Notes: a model not told the origin generated them from the letters alone. Positions 16,681-27,200 are shown, counted from the stretch's first letter. The stretch is 64,000 nt of DNA from Streptomyces sp. V4I2 (GCF_030817655.1 NZ_JAUSZM010000003.1:7936001-8000000), one strand, 5' to 3'. Translations and numbers: made by a program.

Positions 16681-17397
16681 ATGACAGCCGGGCGGGGTTC
16701 TCGCACAGCACGGGCCGCGGTGTTCGCGGCCGTCTGTGTGCTGCTCGCCGCCCTGGGCCACGTCATGATGTCCGGCAGCCAGGTACCCGCCTGGGTGCTG
16801 GCCGCCGGATTCGTCGCGACCGGCGCCGTCGGCTGGTGCCTGGCCGGGCGGGAGCGCGGGCTGCCGCTGATCGTGGCCGTCGTGGTCACCGTCCAGACGC
16901 TTCTGCACTCGGCGTTCTCGCTCGCGGGCGGCGCGACGGCACCGGATCCGGGTTCCCCGGGTAACGGCTCCCCGCACTCGGGCTCCCCGCACTCGGGCTC
17001 CGCCCACACAGGCTCGATGCACATGGACGGCATGGATTCCATGGGCATCGACTCCATGGGCACGGACTCCATGGGCCTGGGCCACATGGACATGAGCCAC
17101 ATGGGCTCCTCCGCCGACGGCGGCACGTCCTCGTTCGGCATGTTCGCCGCCCACCTCCTGGCCGCGCTGCTGTGCGGCCTGTGGCTGGCCCACGGCGAAC
17201 GGGCCGCCTTCCGCATCCTGCGGGCCGTCGCAGGACGGCTGGCGGCTCCGCTGCGGCTGCTGCTGGCGCTGCCCGCCGTGGCCGACCGCCCGCGTCTCGG
17301 CGGACGCCGCCCGCGCTCGGGCCGGGCGCCCCGCCTGCTCCTTCTCGTCCACGCGATCACTTCTCGGGGTCCGCCCCTGGGGACGGCTGTCGTCTGA
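16681..17397 (+). CDS. Membrane protein with Met/His-rich extracytoplasmic loop
   Basis: 238 aa. Start ATG at 16681. Two N-terminal TMs, a third (LPLIVAVVVTVQTLLHSAFSL), then a loop of about 60 residues with repeats of Gly-Ser-Pro/Ala-His and about five Asp-Ser-Met-Gly-like units, rich in Met and His, followed by TM4 (FAAHLLAALLCGLWLAHGER) and a basic tail. Met/His-rich loops bind Cu(I)/Cu(II) or silver in known copper proteins. Paralogue of the 15226 protein with the loop expanded. Probably a copper carrier or chaperone with YcnI. Confidence 0.8.
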   Translation: MTAGRGSRTARAAVFAAVCVLLAALGHVMMSGSQVPAWVLAAGFVATGAVGWCLAGRERGLPLIVAVVVTVQTLLHSAFSLAGGATAPDPGSPGNGSPHSGSPHSGSAHTGSMHMDGMDSMGIDSMGTDSMGLGHMDMSHMGSSADGGTSSFGMFAAHLLAALLCGLWLAHGERAAFRILRAVAGRLAAPLRLLLALPAVADRPRLGGRRPRSGRAPRLLLLVHAITSRGPPLGTAVV

Positions 17398-17412
17398 AGA
17401 CAGCTCTGGTAA

Positions 17413-17439
17413 CCCGAGGCCGCCGTAGGGCGCCTCGGG
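17413..17439 (+). terminator. Hairpin after the Met/His-rich gene
   Basis: CCCGAGGC and GCCTCGGG with an 11-base loop, 15 bp after the stop. Just downstream, CGTACGCCCACGC occurs twice 20 bp apart (17447-17459 and 17467-17479), within the presumed sigma-factor promoter. Confidence 0.5.
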
Positions 17440-17539
17440 CGGCTGCCGTACGCCCACGCCGGGCGTCGTACGCCCACGCAGGCGTCGTACGGCCGCCATC
17501 CCCCTCTCCTCCCTCACGGATGACCGAGAAGGACACCAG

Positions 17540-18133
17540 ATGATCCCCACAAGGGACCCCATGGACGAGTCGACGACCGCCTGGGCGCTCGCCGGCCGCG
17601 CCGGTGACGCCGAGGCCGTCGAGCACTTCGTCCGCGCCCTGCACCGTGACGTGCTGCGGTACGTCGCCCACCTCTGCGCCGATCCCCAGGCCGTGGACGA
17701 CCTGGCCCAGGACACGTTCCTGCGGGCGCTCGGCAGCCTGCACCGGTTCGAGGGCCGTTCCTCCGCCCGTGCCTGGCTGCTGTCCATCGCGCGCCGCGCG
17801 GTGATCGACAGTTACCGGCACTCGGCGGCCCGGCCCCGGCTGCACGACGCGACGGACTGGCAGCTCGCCGTCGAGCGGGCCCAGCCGTGCGGGCTGCCCG
17901 GCTTCGACGACGGCGTCGCGCTGGCCGACCTGCTGGCGGCGCTGCCCGAGGAGCGCCGGGAGGCGTTCGTCCTCACCCAGTTGCTGGGCCTGCCCTACCG
18001 GGAGGCGGCCGCGCTGACCGGCTGCCCGGTCGGCACGGTCCGCTCCCGGGTGGCCCGCGCCCGCGCCACGCTCATCGACCTGCTGACCGCGGCGGACGAG
18101 CAGTGTCCGCGGCCGGCGGTTGTGGCGGCCTGA
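17540..18133 (+). CDS. ECF-type RNA polymerase sigma factor
   Basis: 197 aa. Region 2 (DDLAQDTFLRALGSLHRFEGRSSARAWLLSIARRAVIDSYR) and region 4 (LPEERREAFVLTQLLGLPYREAAALTGCPVGTVRSRVARARATL) are both clear. Start ATG at 17540 has a GAAGGA site; an ATG at 17561 with AAGGGA is an alternative. No anti-sigma gene follows; the next gene converges with an 11-bp gap. Its place after the ycnI cassette suggests a metal- or stress-linked regulon. Confidence 0.9.
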   Translation: MIPTRDPMDESTTAWALAGRAGDAEAVEHFVRALHRDVLRYVAHLCADPQAVDDLAQDTFLRALGSLHRFEGRSSARAWLLSIARRAVIDSYRHSAARPRLHDATDWQLAVERAQPCGLPGFDDGVALADLLAALPEERREAFVLTQLLGLPYREAAALTGCPVGTVRSRVARARATLIDLLTAADEQCPRPAVVAA

Positions 18134-18144
18134 CGCGGCCCGGC

Positions 18145-21100
18145 TCAGCGGCGCAGCTTCCGCACCAGCCCGGCCGCCGTGCCGAGCGTGGCCAGACCGG
18201 CTCCGGCCAGGGCGAGCGCCTTGGCCGGACGCCCGGGCGGGGCGGGCCGGGCGCCGGGAGCGAGGCCGTACGCGCTCCCCGGTGTGCCGGACCGGGCGGC
18301 CTCGGGGAGGGCCGAAGCCAGCAGTTCCGCGAGGTGCACCGCCTCGTGGCCGCCGCTGTCGAACTCGTGGATCTGCGTACGGCAGCTGAAGCCGTCGGCG
18401 AGGACCACGGTCTCCGGCGCCTCCTCGCGCAGCCGCGGCAGCAGGACGCGTTCCGCGCTCGCCCTGCTGAGGTCCAGGTGCCCGGGCTCGAAGCCGAAGT
18501 TCCCGGCGAGGCCGCAGCACCCGGACTCCAGCCGCTCGACCTCGACCCCCGCGCGGTGCAGGAGGCGTTCGTCGGCCGTCCAGTCGAGTACCGCGTGCTG
18601 GTGGCAGTGCACCTGGGCCAGCGCCCGTGCGGAACGGTCCGGCACCTGCTCGGGTTCGTGACCGGGGGAGCGCTCGGTGAGCAACTCGCCCAGGGTGACC
18701 GTCTGTTCGCGCAGCCGGCGCACGTCACGGTCGCCGGGGAACAGCTCGGCCGCGTCCGACCGGAACACGGCCGTACAGCTCGGTTCGAGGCCGACGACCA
18801 GACCGCCCGCCCGTACGTGGTCGGCGAGATGGCGCACGGCATGGGACAACACACGTTCGGCGACGGCGAGTTGCCCCGTCGAGATCCACGTGAGCCCGCA
18901 GCACAGCGGCTCCCGGGGCACCATCACCCGCCACCCCGCGTGCTCCAACAGCCGTACGGCCGCCTGCCCGACGTGTGGGTGGAAGTGGTTGGTGAAGGTG
19001 TCCGGCCACAACAGGACGCTCCCGCGCGCCCCGTCGCCGTACGGCTCGTGCCGGCCGAACCACTGCTGCAGCGTCTCCCCGGCGAACAGCGGCACCTCCC
19101 GCTCCGCCACCCCCGCCACGGCCACGGCCGCCTTCGACAGGCCGGGCGTGTGGGTGAGCGCGTTGACGACCGGCCCGAGCCGCGCCCGGCCGACCGCCTG
19201 GGCGAGGGCGGGCAGCCATCCCATCGACAGATGGGCGCGGGGCCTGCGCCAGTGCCGGCCCTCGTAGTGGTGGGACAGGAACTCCGCCTTGTACGTGGCC
19301 ATGTCCACGTCGGCCGGACAGTCCTTCTTGCAGCCCTTGCACGCCAGGCACAGGTCGAGCGCGTCGCGCACCGCCTCGGACCGCCAGCCGTCCCGGACGG
19401 CGCTGTCGCCGTGTCCGTCGAGCATCTCGAACAGCAGCCGGGCGCGTCCGCGCGTGGAGTGCTCCTCCTCCATGGTCACCTGGTAGGAGGGGCACATCAC
19501 CGCGCCGCCCTCGTTGGTGTGCTGCCGGCATTTCCCCACGCCCACGCACCGGTTGGCGGCCTCGGCGAAGGACCCGCCGTCGTGCGGGAAGCGGAAGTGC
19601 AGGTCGCGCGGGTCGTGCGGCGCCCAGTCCCCGCCGAGGCGCAGGTTCTCGTCGAGCCGGTACGGTGCCACGGCCTTCCCGGGGTTCATCCGGTCGCCCG
19701 GGTCGAACACGGCCTTGAGCCGCCCGAAGGCCTCCACCAGCTCGTCCCCGAACATCCGCGGCAGCAACTCGCCCCGGCTCTGCCCGTCCCCGTGCTCCCC
19801 GGAGAAGGAGCCGCCGAACTCGGCGACCAGATCGGCCGCCCGTTCCATGAACCGCCGGTAGGCGGCGGCCCCGTCGGCGGAGTACAGGTCGAAGGGGATC
19901 CGGGTGTGTACGCAGCCCTGCCCGAAGTGGCCGTAGAGGCTGGGTCCGGTGTCGCTCTGGTAGCCGAACTCCTCGTACAGGCCCCGCAGTCGGCGCAGAT
20001 AGTCGCCGAGCCGCTCGGGCGGGACGGCGGAGTCCTCCCAGCCCTCGAAGGTGTCGGGCCGGCCCGGGATGTGCGCGGTGGCGCCGAGACCGGCCTCGCG
20101 GACCTGCCACAACTCCTCCTCGCGGGCCGGGTCGTCCATGAAGGCGACCTGGGGGTCGTGGTCGGACTCGTGCAGCGCGTCGAGCATCCGGTGCGCCCGC
20201 GTGTCCGACTCCTCGACGGTGTCGGCGCCGAACTGCGCCATCAGGAAGGCGTGCCCTTCAGGGAGTTCGGCGAGTGCCTTCGGGTTGAGGTGCTTCAGCT
20301 GCTCGTCGCGGATCAGCTTGGAGTCGACGCCCTCCAGCGCGATCGGCTCGTACGGCAGGATCGACGGCACCGCGTCCGCGGCCCGGTTGATGTCCGGGAA
20401 ACCCAGGACCACCAGCGTGCGTCCCGTGACGACCGGCACCAGCTCCAACTCGGCCCGCAGGACGGTGACCAGCGTCGACTCGCTGCCGACCAGCAGTCCC
20501 GCCACGTCGAAGCCGTGCTCCGGGAGCAGTGAGTCGAGGTTGTAGCCGGAGACCCGGCGGGGGATGTCCGGGAAGCGGCGGCGGATCTCGTCGGCGTACG
20601 TGTCGCGCAGGGCGTGCAACCGGCGGTAGACCGCGGCCCGGAGGTCGCCGTGCCGTTCGATCTCGGCGTACTCCTCGTCGCTGGTCGCACCGCACCAGAA
20701 ACGGGTGCCGTCGTAGAGCAGCACTTCCAGGCGGGCGATGTTGTCGACGACCTTGCCGGTCGCCTGTGCGGTGGCCCCGCAGGAGTTGTTGCCGATCATG
20801 CCGCCGATCGTGCAGTTCGCGTGGGTGGCGGGCTCAGGACCGAAGCGCAGCCCGGTCGGAGCCAGTTGGCGGTTCAGCTCGTCCAGCACGATGCCGGGCT
20901 GGACGACACAGGTACGGGCGTCCTCGTCCACGGACTCCAGCCGGTGGCAGTACTTCGACCAGTCGATCACGACGGCGGTGTTGGTGCACTGCCCGGCCAG
21001 GCTGGTCCCGCCGCCCCGGGACAGCACGGGCACGTCGTACTCCCGAGCCACGGCCACCGCCGCCGCGGCGGCTTCGGGGGTACGGGGCACAACCACGCCG

Positions 21101-21273
21101 ACCGGGGTCTGCCGGAAGTTGGAGGCGTCCGTGGAATAGGCGGCCCGGCTGCCCGCGTCGAACCGGACCTCACCGTCGACCCGCGCGCGCAGGGTCCTCT
21201 CCAGGGCCCCGGTGTCGACCGGCGGCAGGGCCGCTCGCCTCGTGACGGGATCGGGCAGGTCCAGCGCGCCCAT
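18145..21273 (-). CDS. FAD-binding and Fe-S-binding oxidoreductase (D-2-hydroxyacid dehydrogenase type)
   Basis: 1042 aa. N-terminal FAD_binding_4 domain with VLSRGGGTSLAGQC, FAD-linked oxidase C-terminal domain (GEHGDGQSRGEL), then a 4Fe-4S segment (CVGVGKCR and LACKGCKKDCP) and two CCG-type repeats (CCGLTWIS, CCGLAGNFG). This is the GlcD-GlcF fusion layout of bacterial D-lactate/glycolate-type dehydrogenases feeding electrons to quinone. Start ATG at 21273 follows GGAGGGG. A hydrophobic stretch near the C-terminus may tether it to the membrane. The actual substrate cannot be read from sequence. Confidence 0.88.
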   Translation of the reverse strand: MGALDLPDPVTRRAALPPVDTGALERTLRARVDGEVRFDAGSRAAYSTDASNFRQTPVGVVVPRTPEAAAAAVAVAREYDVPVLSRGGGTSLAGQCTNTAVVIDWSKYCHRLESVDEDARTCVVQPGIVLDELNRQLAPTGLRFGPEPATHANCTIGGMIGNNSCGATAQATGKVVDNIARLEVLLYDGTRFWCGATSDEEYAEIERHGDLRAAVYRRLHALRDTYADEIRRRFPDIPRRVSGYNLDSLLPEHGFDVAGLLVGSESTLVTVLRAELELVPVVTGRTLVVLGFPDINRAADAVPSILPYEPIALEGVDSKLIRDEQLKHLNPKALAELPEGHAFLMAQFGADTVEESDTRAHRMLDALHESDHDPQVAFMDDPAREEELWQVREAGLGATAHIPGRPDTFEGWEDSAVPPERLGDYLRRLRGLYEEFGYQSDTGPSLYGHFGQGCVHTRIPFDLYSADGAAAYRRFMERAADLVAEFGGSFSGEHGDGQSRGELLPRMFGDELVEAFGRLKAVFDPGDRMNPGKAVAPYRLDENLRLGGDWAPHDPRDLHFRFPHDGGSFAEAANRCVGVGKCRQHTNEGGAVMCPSYQVTMEEEHSTRGRARLLFEMLDGHGDSAVRDGWRSEAVRDALDLCLACKGCKKDCPADVDMATYKAEFLSHHYEGRHWRRPRAHLSMGWLPALAQAVGRARLGPVVNALTHTPGLSKAAVAVAGVAEREVPLFAGETLQQWFGRHEPYGDGARGSVLLWPDTFTNHFHPHVGQAAVRLLEHAGWRVMVPREPLCCGLTWISTGQLAVAERVLSHAVRHLADHVRAGGLVVGLEPSCTAVFRSDAAELFPGDRDVRRLREQTVTLGELLTERSPGHEPEQVPDRSARALAQVHCHQHAVLDWTADERLLHRAGVEVERLESGCCGLAGNFGFEPGHLDLSRASAERVLLPRLREEAPETVVLADGFSCRTQIHEFDSGGHEAVHLAELLASALPEAARSGTPGSAYGLAPGARPAPPGRPAKALALAGAGLATLGTAAGLVRKLRR

Positions 21274-21365
21274 GGGCCCCTCCTCGCGTCGTCGGCGCAG
21301 CGGCGACCGTGCCCCGGGGCACGGGGGCGACCGGGTACCCCCGGCGGTGCCGACGACACGGGGCC

Positions 21366-21845
21366 TTACTGGGCGTCCGCCTCCGAGGCCAGGCCCGGCA
21401 GCAGCGCGCACATCGCGTCGCGCTGGGCGGGACCCACGAACTGCTCGAGCGCCTGGATCACCGTCTGGGCCAGCAGCCCGGAGGACTCCGTCAGGAGCTG
21501 TCGTGCCTTCTCCGTGAGGGCCACCTCGACGCCCCGTTTGTCGCCGCAGACCGACTTGCGGGTGACGAGACCGGCGTGCTGAAGGCAGGCGATCTGGTAG
21601 GTGAGCCGGGTCTTGGGGCGGCCCAGGAGCTCCGCGATCTGCGTCATGCGCAGGCCCGCGGGCTGCTCGGCCAGCAGGCACAGGACCAGGAACTCGTCGT
21701 GCGAGACGTCGAGCCGCTCCTTGACGACGGAGCGCAGCCGCTGTTCCACGGCCCCGGTGGAGGCCAGCACGACCATCCAGGCGCGCAGTTCGTCCGGCAG
21801 GACTCTGTCGCCGGACGTGGAAGGGCATTCGGGCAGGTCGGCCAT
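21366..21845 (-). CDS. MarR-family regulator
   Basis: 159 aa. Winged helix around MTQIAELLGRPKTRLTYQIACLQHAGLVTRKSVCGDKRGVEVALT, with flanking dimerisation helices. Start ATG at 21845. Divergent from a YceI-family gene; the 84-bp intergenic region carries two near-identical 12-bp palindromes, so it very likely controls both genes. Confidence 0.9.
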   Translation of the reverse strand: MADLPECPSTSGDRVLPDELRAWMVVLASTGAVEQRLRSVVKERLDVSHDEFLVLCLLAEQPAGLRMTQIAELLGRPKTRLTYQIACLQHAGLVTRKSVCGDKRGVEVALTEKARQLLTESSGLLAQTVIQALEQFVGPAQRDAMCALLPGLASEADAQ

Positions 21846-21865
21846 GAATTCGAGTCTACCTGTTG

Positions 21866-21910
21866 TCCAAGTTTGGATTATTGGCTACGGTCAGGTCATC
21901 CAAATTTGGA
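21866..21910. promoter_or_regulatory. Twin MarR-type palindromes between marR and yceI
   Basis: TCCAAGTTTGGA (21866-21877) and TCCAAATTTGGA (21899-21910), 33 bp apart start to start (about three helical turns), on the same face of the helix. Flanking bases extend the symmetry (GTCC...GGAT and ATCC...GGAC). Confidence 0.7.
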
Positions 21911-21929
21911 CGACAGGGAGTAAGAGATC

Positions 21930-22445
21930 ATGACCGTCGCTGTGGAAACCGGCCTCTGGCAGCTCGACCCGACCGCCTCGACCGTGGCGTTCCGGCACAA
22001 GACGATGTGGGGCCTGGTCACGGTGAAGGGCACCTTCTCCGGCGTGGCGGGGCAGGGCGAGGTCCGCCCCGACGGCTCGGCCGTCGGCACCCTCACCCTG
22101 GAGGCCGCCTCCCTGGACACCAAGAACGCCAAGCGCGACGTCCACCTGAAATCCGCCGACTTCTTCGACGTCGACAACCACCCCCAGATCAGCCTCACCG
22201 TCCGCAGCGCCGAACTCCGCGAGGGCAACAAGGTCCACGTCGTCGCTCAGCTCACCGCACGCGGCATCAGCAGGCCCCTGACCTTCACCGCGAACCTCGT
22301 CGGAGCGGACGCCGACGCGCTCACATTGGAGGCCGAATTCACCGTGGACCGCGAGGAGTTCGGCATGGGCTGGAACCAGATGAGCATGATCCGCGGCCTG
22401 ACCACGATCGCGACGACGCTCCGCTTCAGCCGGTCGGCAGCGTGA
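21930..22445 (+). CDS. YceI-family lipocalin-like protein
   Basis: 171 aa without signal peptide, so cytoplasmic, as in many actinobacterial members. Starts with the family pattern GLWQLDPTASTVAFRHKTMWGLVTVKGTF and contains DVHLKSADFFDVDNHPQISL. YceI proteins form a beta barrel that binds polyisoprenoid or amphiphilic ligands. Divergent from a MarR regulator; its last 20 bp overlap the 3' end of the convergent membrane-protein gene. Confidence 0.92.
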   Translation: MTVAVETGLWQLDPTASTVAFRHKTMWGLVTVKGTFSGVAGQGEVRPDGSAVGTLTLEAASLDTKNAKRDVHLKSADFFDVDNHPQISLTVRSAELREGNKVHVVAQLTARGISRPLTFTANLVGADADALTLEAEFTVDREEFGMGWNQMSMIRGLTTIATTLRFSRSAA

Positions 22446-24156
22446 TGTAGGCGCTGGACAGCGTCTGCGGCGAGGCCGTGAAGGCCCGCAGCCGGATCCG
22501 TACGCCCGCCCGTCGGGGCAGGGCGTACGTCCCGCTCGGCGGCCGGAGTTCGTATGTCGCCGTCGCGTGCGCGGGCAGCGAGGCCGGGCCTCGGACGACC
22601 GACCAGTACGCGTCCATGCCCTGGCCCGTGGTGAGGGTGAAGTGGGGCGTCAGAGCGCTGCCGTCCGTGTTGGTGACCCGCACGGTCAGCTCGGACGCCG
22701 CGGTCGCCGAGGCCCGCCGCACCGCGGCGACCCGCATCCGCAGCGGGGGCGTCCCCGTCACTGCCAGCACGGACCCGACCAGGGCGGGTGCGAGCAGCAG
22801 GACGACCGCAGCGGCTCGCGCCGGACTCCGATCCAGGCCGGACAGCAGGCGCGGCCTCGGCTGCCACGCGTCGGCGAACTCGGACGGGGGCGCGGTCACG
22901 GCCGCCGCCAGCCACAGCGGCGTCATCAGCAGGTAGTAGCCGTCCTGCGAACGCGTCGCCAGGAAGAAGGCGCACCACGGCAGGACGGTCGCCGCGGGCC
23001 CCAACCGCCGTACGAACAGCACGAACAGCGCGAGCAGTCCCACGGCCAGCAGCAGACTCGCGTGCCCGTACCAGTCGAGCCGGTCGCTGCCGTTCGTGAA
23101 GTAGAGCGAGACGTCCAGCAGGCCCTGCCCGTGCAGCACCGCGCCCTGGGTCAACGGCAGCGCGATACCGGCAAGCCAGGGACCCGGCTCGCTCACGATG
23201 AAGTACGTGCTGATCAGCAGCCATACGGTGACGGCGACCCCGACCACCCGCAGCACCACCAGCGCCGCCGCCCGCGCGCCCAGCTCGCCGCGCCGCACGG
23301 CGTAGACGCCGGCCAGCAGGAACGGCGCGAGGAACCACGGCAGTTGCTGCGCCGCGCAGGCCGCTCCCAGACAGGCCGCCTGCGCGAGCCCGGACGTGCC
23401 GAGCCGCCCGCCCCGCCCGATCCGCGGCCAGCGCACCACCACCGGCACCAGCAGGGCCAGGGCCAGGATCGCCGGGTAGCCGAGCCTGGCGTACGAGGGC
23501 AGCATGCCGAAGCCGAGGCACGCCATGGTCGCCGCCGACCGCCACGGCGTGGGCAGCAGCCGCCACAGCACCACCGTGCCGACGAGCAGTGCGCCGGTGG
23601 CCAGTACCGACGCCGGCACACCGCCGCCGCCCAGCCACAGCAGGGGCGCGGTCAGCAGCGGGGCCAGCGGGGGATAGCCGTAGGTGAGGTCGTAGCCGCC
23701 GGTCACCGTCGCGGTGAGGCCGACGCCGGGCCGGCCGAACAGCCAGGGCCACGGCTGCCCGTAGACGGGGTGCCCGGCGACCAGTGCCCGGGCGGCCTGT
23801 GTGGTGAGGTCCGCCTCGTCGGAGCCCCGGTGGAAGAGCACGAGCGCGCACAGGGCGAGCGTCACCGCGGTCACCAGGACGCACAGGTCCACCCGTGCCA
23901 GCGACCGCTCCCGGCGCACCACCAGCGCCAGCACCCCGCACACCAGGATCGAGGCGTAGCACACGGAGATCACCGCGGCCACGGGGAGCCGGTGGCCGGC
24001 CGCCTGTGTCCACACCGAGCGCGTGCCGATGAGAAGGCTGATGTCGGCGAGCAGCGTCAGGACGCGATGCCACTGCGCGGGAGGTTCCGGGGCGGCGGAC
24101 ACCGCCGGCTGGGTTCGCCGGCCGGGCGCCGACAGCTGAGTATCTGCCAGGAGCAC
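22426..24156 (-). CDS. Polytopic membrane protein, possible GT-C/DUF2029-like glycosyltransferase
   Basis: 576 aa (GTG start at 24156; a later start is possible because the first 30 residues are polar). About 10-12 hydrophobic segments. The loop YDLTYGYPPLAPLLTAPLL recalls the YPP motif of GT87-type mannosyltransferases, and an acidic pair (SDEADL) sits in the first large loop, as in GT-C enzymes. The C-terminal ~120 residues look like a beta-sandwich extracytoplasmic domain. No operon partner; role in envelope polysaccharide is a guess. Confidence 0.65.
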   Translation of the reverse strand: MLLADTQLSAPGRRTQPAVSAAPEPPAQWHRVLTLLADISLLIGTRSVWTQAAGHRLPVAAVISVCYASILVCGVLALVVRRERSLARVDLCVLVTAVTLALCALVLFHRGSDEADLTTQAARALVAGHPVYGQPWPWLFGRPGVGLTATVTGGYDLTYGYPPLAPLLTAPLLWLGGGGVPASVLATGALLVGTVVLWRLLPTPWRSAATMACLGFGMLPSYARLGYPAILALALLVPVVVRWPRIGRGGRLGTSGLAQAACLGAACAAQQLPWFLAPFLLAGVYAVRRGELGARAAALVVLRVVGVAVTVWLLISTYFIVSEPGPWLAGIALPLTQGAVLHGQGLLDVSLYFTNGSDRLDWYGHASLLLAVGLLALFVLFVRRLGPAATVLPWCAFFLATRSQDGYYLLMTPLWLAAAVTAPPSEFADAWQPRPRLLSGLDRSPARAAAVVLLLAPALVGSVLAVTGTPPLRMRVAAVRRASATAASELTVRVTNTDGSALTPHFTLTTGQGMDAYWSVVRGPASLPAHATATYELRPPSGTYALPRRAGVRIRLRAFTASPQTLSSAYITLPTG

Positions 24157-24268
24157 GTCACCGGACGCTAATCGTGGCTGGTGAGCGAGGTGCCGACGGA
24201 GGTGAAGAGTCCGGTGTGAGGCAGGTAAGAACCGGGCATCCCGGGCAAACGGCGCCTCAGGGCCCGGG

Positions 24269-27200
24269 TCAGTAGACGTCCCGTACGTACCGCTTCGCCG
24301 CCGCCAGCTGCTTCACCCACGCCGACGCCTCCGCCTCGTCAAGACCGCCGTGCGCGACCGCGATGTCCCTCAGGGCCCGGTCCACGTCCTTCGCCATGCG
24401 GGAGGCGTCGCCGCAGACGTAGAAGTGGGCGCCGTCCTGGAGCCAGCGCCACAGCTCGGGGCCGTGTTCGAGCATCCGGTCCTGCACGTAGACCTTGTTG
24501 CGCTGGTCCCGGGAGAAGGCGGTGTCGAGGCGGGACAGGGCGCCCTCGTCGAGCAGCGCGGTCAGCTCGTCCTCGTAGTAGAAGTCGGTGGCGCGGTGCT
24601 GCTCGCCGAAGAACAGCCAGTTGGGCGCCCGGTGACCGAGCTCGCGCCGCTCCTGGAGGAAGCCGACGAAGGGCGCGACCCCCGTGCCCGGTCCGACCAT
24701 CACCATCGGCGTCGAGGCGTCGGCGGGCGGCCGGAAGTGCGGTGAGCGCTGCACGAACACGGGCACCTCGGTGTCCGCCTCGGCGTCGGCGAGGAAGGGC
24801 GAGCAGACCCCGCCGCGCGGACGGCCGTACAGGTTCTCGTAGCGCACGACGGACACCGTGAGCGAGACCTGGTGCGGGTCGACGAGCGGGCTGGAGGAGA
24901 TGGAGTACAGCCGCGGCTGCAGCTTCCTGAGCACGTCCGCCCAGTCCTGCGCACCCGCCCGCACGGGGTGCTCGGCGAGCACGTCCACCGCCTGGCGGCC
25001 CCAACTCCACTGGGCGAGGCCGTCCTTGTTGTCGGGACGCAGCAGCCTGCGCAGCTCCCGGTCGTCCCGCACCCGGTCGGCGACGAAGCGGAGCAGGTCG
25101 GGGGTGATCTTCGTGATGTCGAGGTGCCGGTGCAGGGCCTCGGCGAAGGGCACCTCCCCGACTCCCTCCAGGGACACCGAGGCCGACCCCGCCACCTCGG
25201 TCGCCGCGAGCCATTCCTTCACCAGCGCGGGCGAGTTGACCGGACGCACCCCGAGCGCGTCCCCGGCCTCGTACGCAAGCGGCGTCCCGCTGGTGTCGAA
25301 CGTGAACCGCCTGACCTCCTTGTCCGCGCCGGGCCGGCTGAGCAGCCGGTTGCCGACGAGACGGGCGGCGGCGGGGGCGGGCTTGGGGGAGCGGGCGGAC
25401 TTCGGGGCCGGGGGCGGCGTACCCGTCGTCGGCTCCTGGACGTCGGTCTGGGCGGCCAGCGCGCCGAGCACCTCGTCCAGCCAGGCGTCCGCCGACGGCT
25501 CGAAGTCCGGTTCGCAGTCGATGCGCGGCGCCAGCCGCACCGCGCCCAGCTCGTCCAGCCGTGCGTCCAGTCGGCGGCCGTGCCCGCAGAAGTCGTCGTA
25601 CGAGGAGTCGCCGAAGGCCAGGACGGCGTAGCGCACGCCCTCCAGGCGCGGGGCCTGCTCGCCGGACAGCGCCTCCCAGAAGCCGGAGCCGTTGTCCGGC
25701 GCGTCCCCGTCGCCGAAGGTGCTGGTGATCAGCAGCAGGTCGGCGCCGGACGGCAGCGCGCCCGGGTCGGTGTCGTCCATGCCGAGGAGCCTCGCCGTGT
25801 GCCCGCTCCGGGACAGCCGGTCGGCGACGGCCCCGGCGAACTCCTCGGCGTTGCCGGTCTGCGAGGCCCACAGGATGACGATCTCGCGGCCGCGCCGGAC
25901 CTGGGGCTCGGCCGCGGTCCGCGAGTACATGCCGGCGAGGACGCCATTCACCCACAGCGCGTGCTCGGGGCTGAAGGGCGCGTCCGGGGGGAGCACCGGG
26001 ACGCCGGGGGCACCGGAGTCGATGCCCGCGAGGAAGCCGGTGAGATAGAGCCGCTCCTGAGCCGAGAGCACGGGCGGCGGGGCCGGGGCGAGCCCGAAGG
26101 GGTCCGCGCCCGGGGTGACGGCGGTCGGGGTGACGGCGGTCGGGAGGATGACCTCGGCGCGGGCCGCCGGTGGTGCCGCCACGCGTGTCAGCGACACCGC
26201 GCACACCTTGAACTCCGGCTGGAACGACACCGGATCCACCGCGTCGTTGGTGACGGCGTTGACGCTCAGGTACTCGCCGAACAGGTCGTTCCAGTGGAAC
26301 GGCGCGAAACAGGCTCCCGGCCGCACCCGGTCGGTCACCACCGCGGGCAGGACCGCCCGCCCCCGCCGCGAGGCGACCTCCACCCGGTCGCCGTCCGCGA
26401 TCCCCAACTCCCGCGCGTCCTCGGGATGCAGCTCCACGAACGGCCCGGAGTTCAGCTTGTTGAGCTTGGCGACCTTCCCTGTCTTCGTCAGCGTGTGCCA
26501 CTGGTGCTGCACCCGCCCGGTGTTCAGGACGAACGGGTAGTCGTCGTCCGGCATTTCGGCGGCGGGCAGGTGCGGCCGGGCATGGAAGACGGCTCGCCCG
26601 CTCGCCGTGGGGAAGTGTGGCCCGCCCGCACCCGAGACGTACCGGATCGGATTGCGGGCCGGCCCCTCCTCCGACGCGGCCGGCCACTGCACGGGCGTCG
26701 ACCGCAGCCGCTCGTACGTCACCCCGCGCAGATCCCAGCCGGTCACCGGGTTCCAGAAGCGCCGGATCTCCTCGAAGATCTCCTCGGCACTGTCGTACGA
26801 GAACCCCTTCTCGTACCCCATCTCCCGCGCCACGGCCGCGATCAGCCGCCAGTCCGCCATCGCCTCCCCGGGCGGATCGGCCGCCGCCCGGGTCAGCGTG
26901 AGGTTGCGCTCGCTGTTGACGAAGACGCCCTCGCCCTCGGTCCACATCGCGCCGGGCAGGACGACATCGGCGTACGCGTTGGTCTCGGTGTCCCCGAACA
27001 CGTCCTGGGTGACGACGAACTCGGCGGACTCCAGGCCCTCGATGACGGTACGGCGGCCCGCGACCGAGGCGACCGGATTGGTGCAGATGATCCAGCAGGC
27101 CTTGATCTCGCCGTCGGCCATCTTCTGGAACATCTCGACGGTGCCCTTGCCGACGCCGTCCTTCCTGAGGGTGTCCGGCGGCAGCTCCCACACCTCCTCG

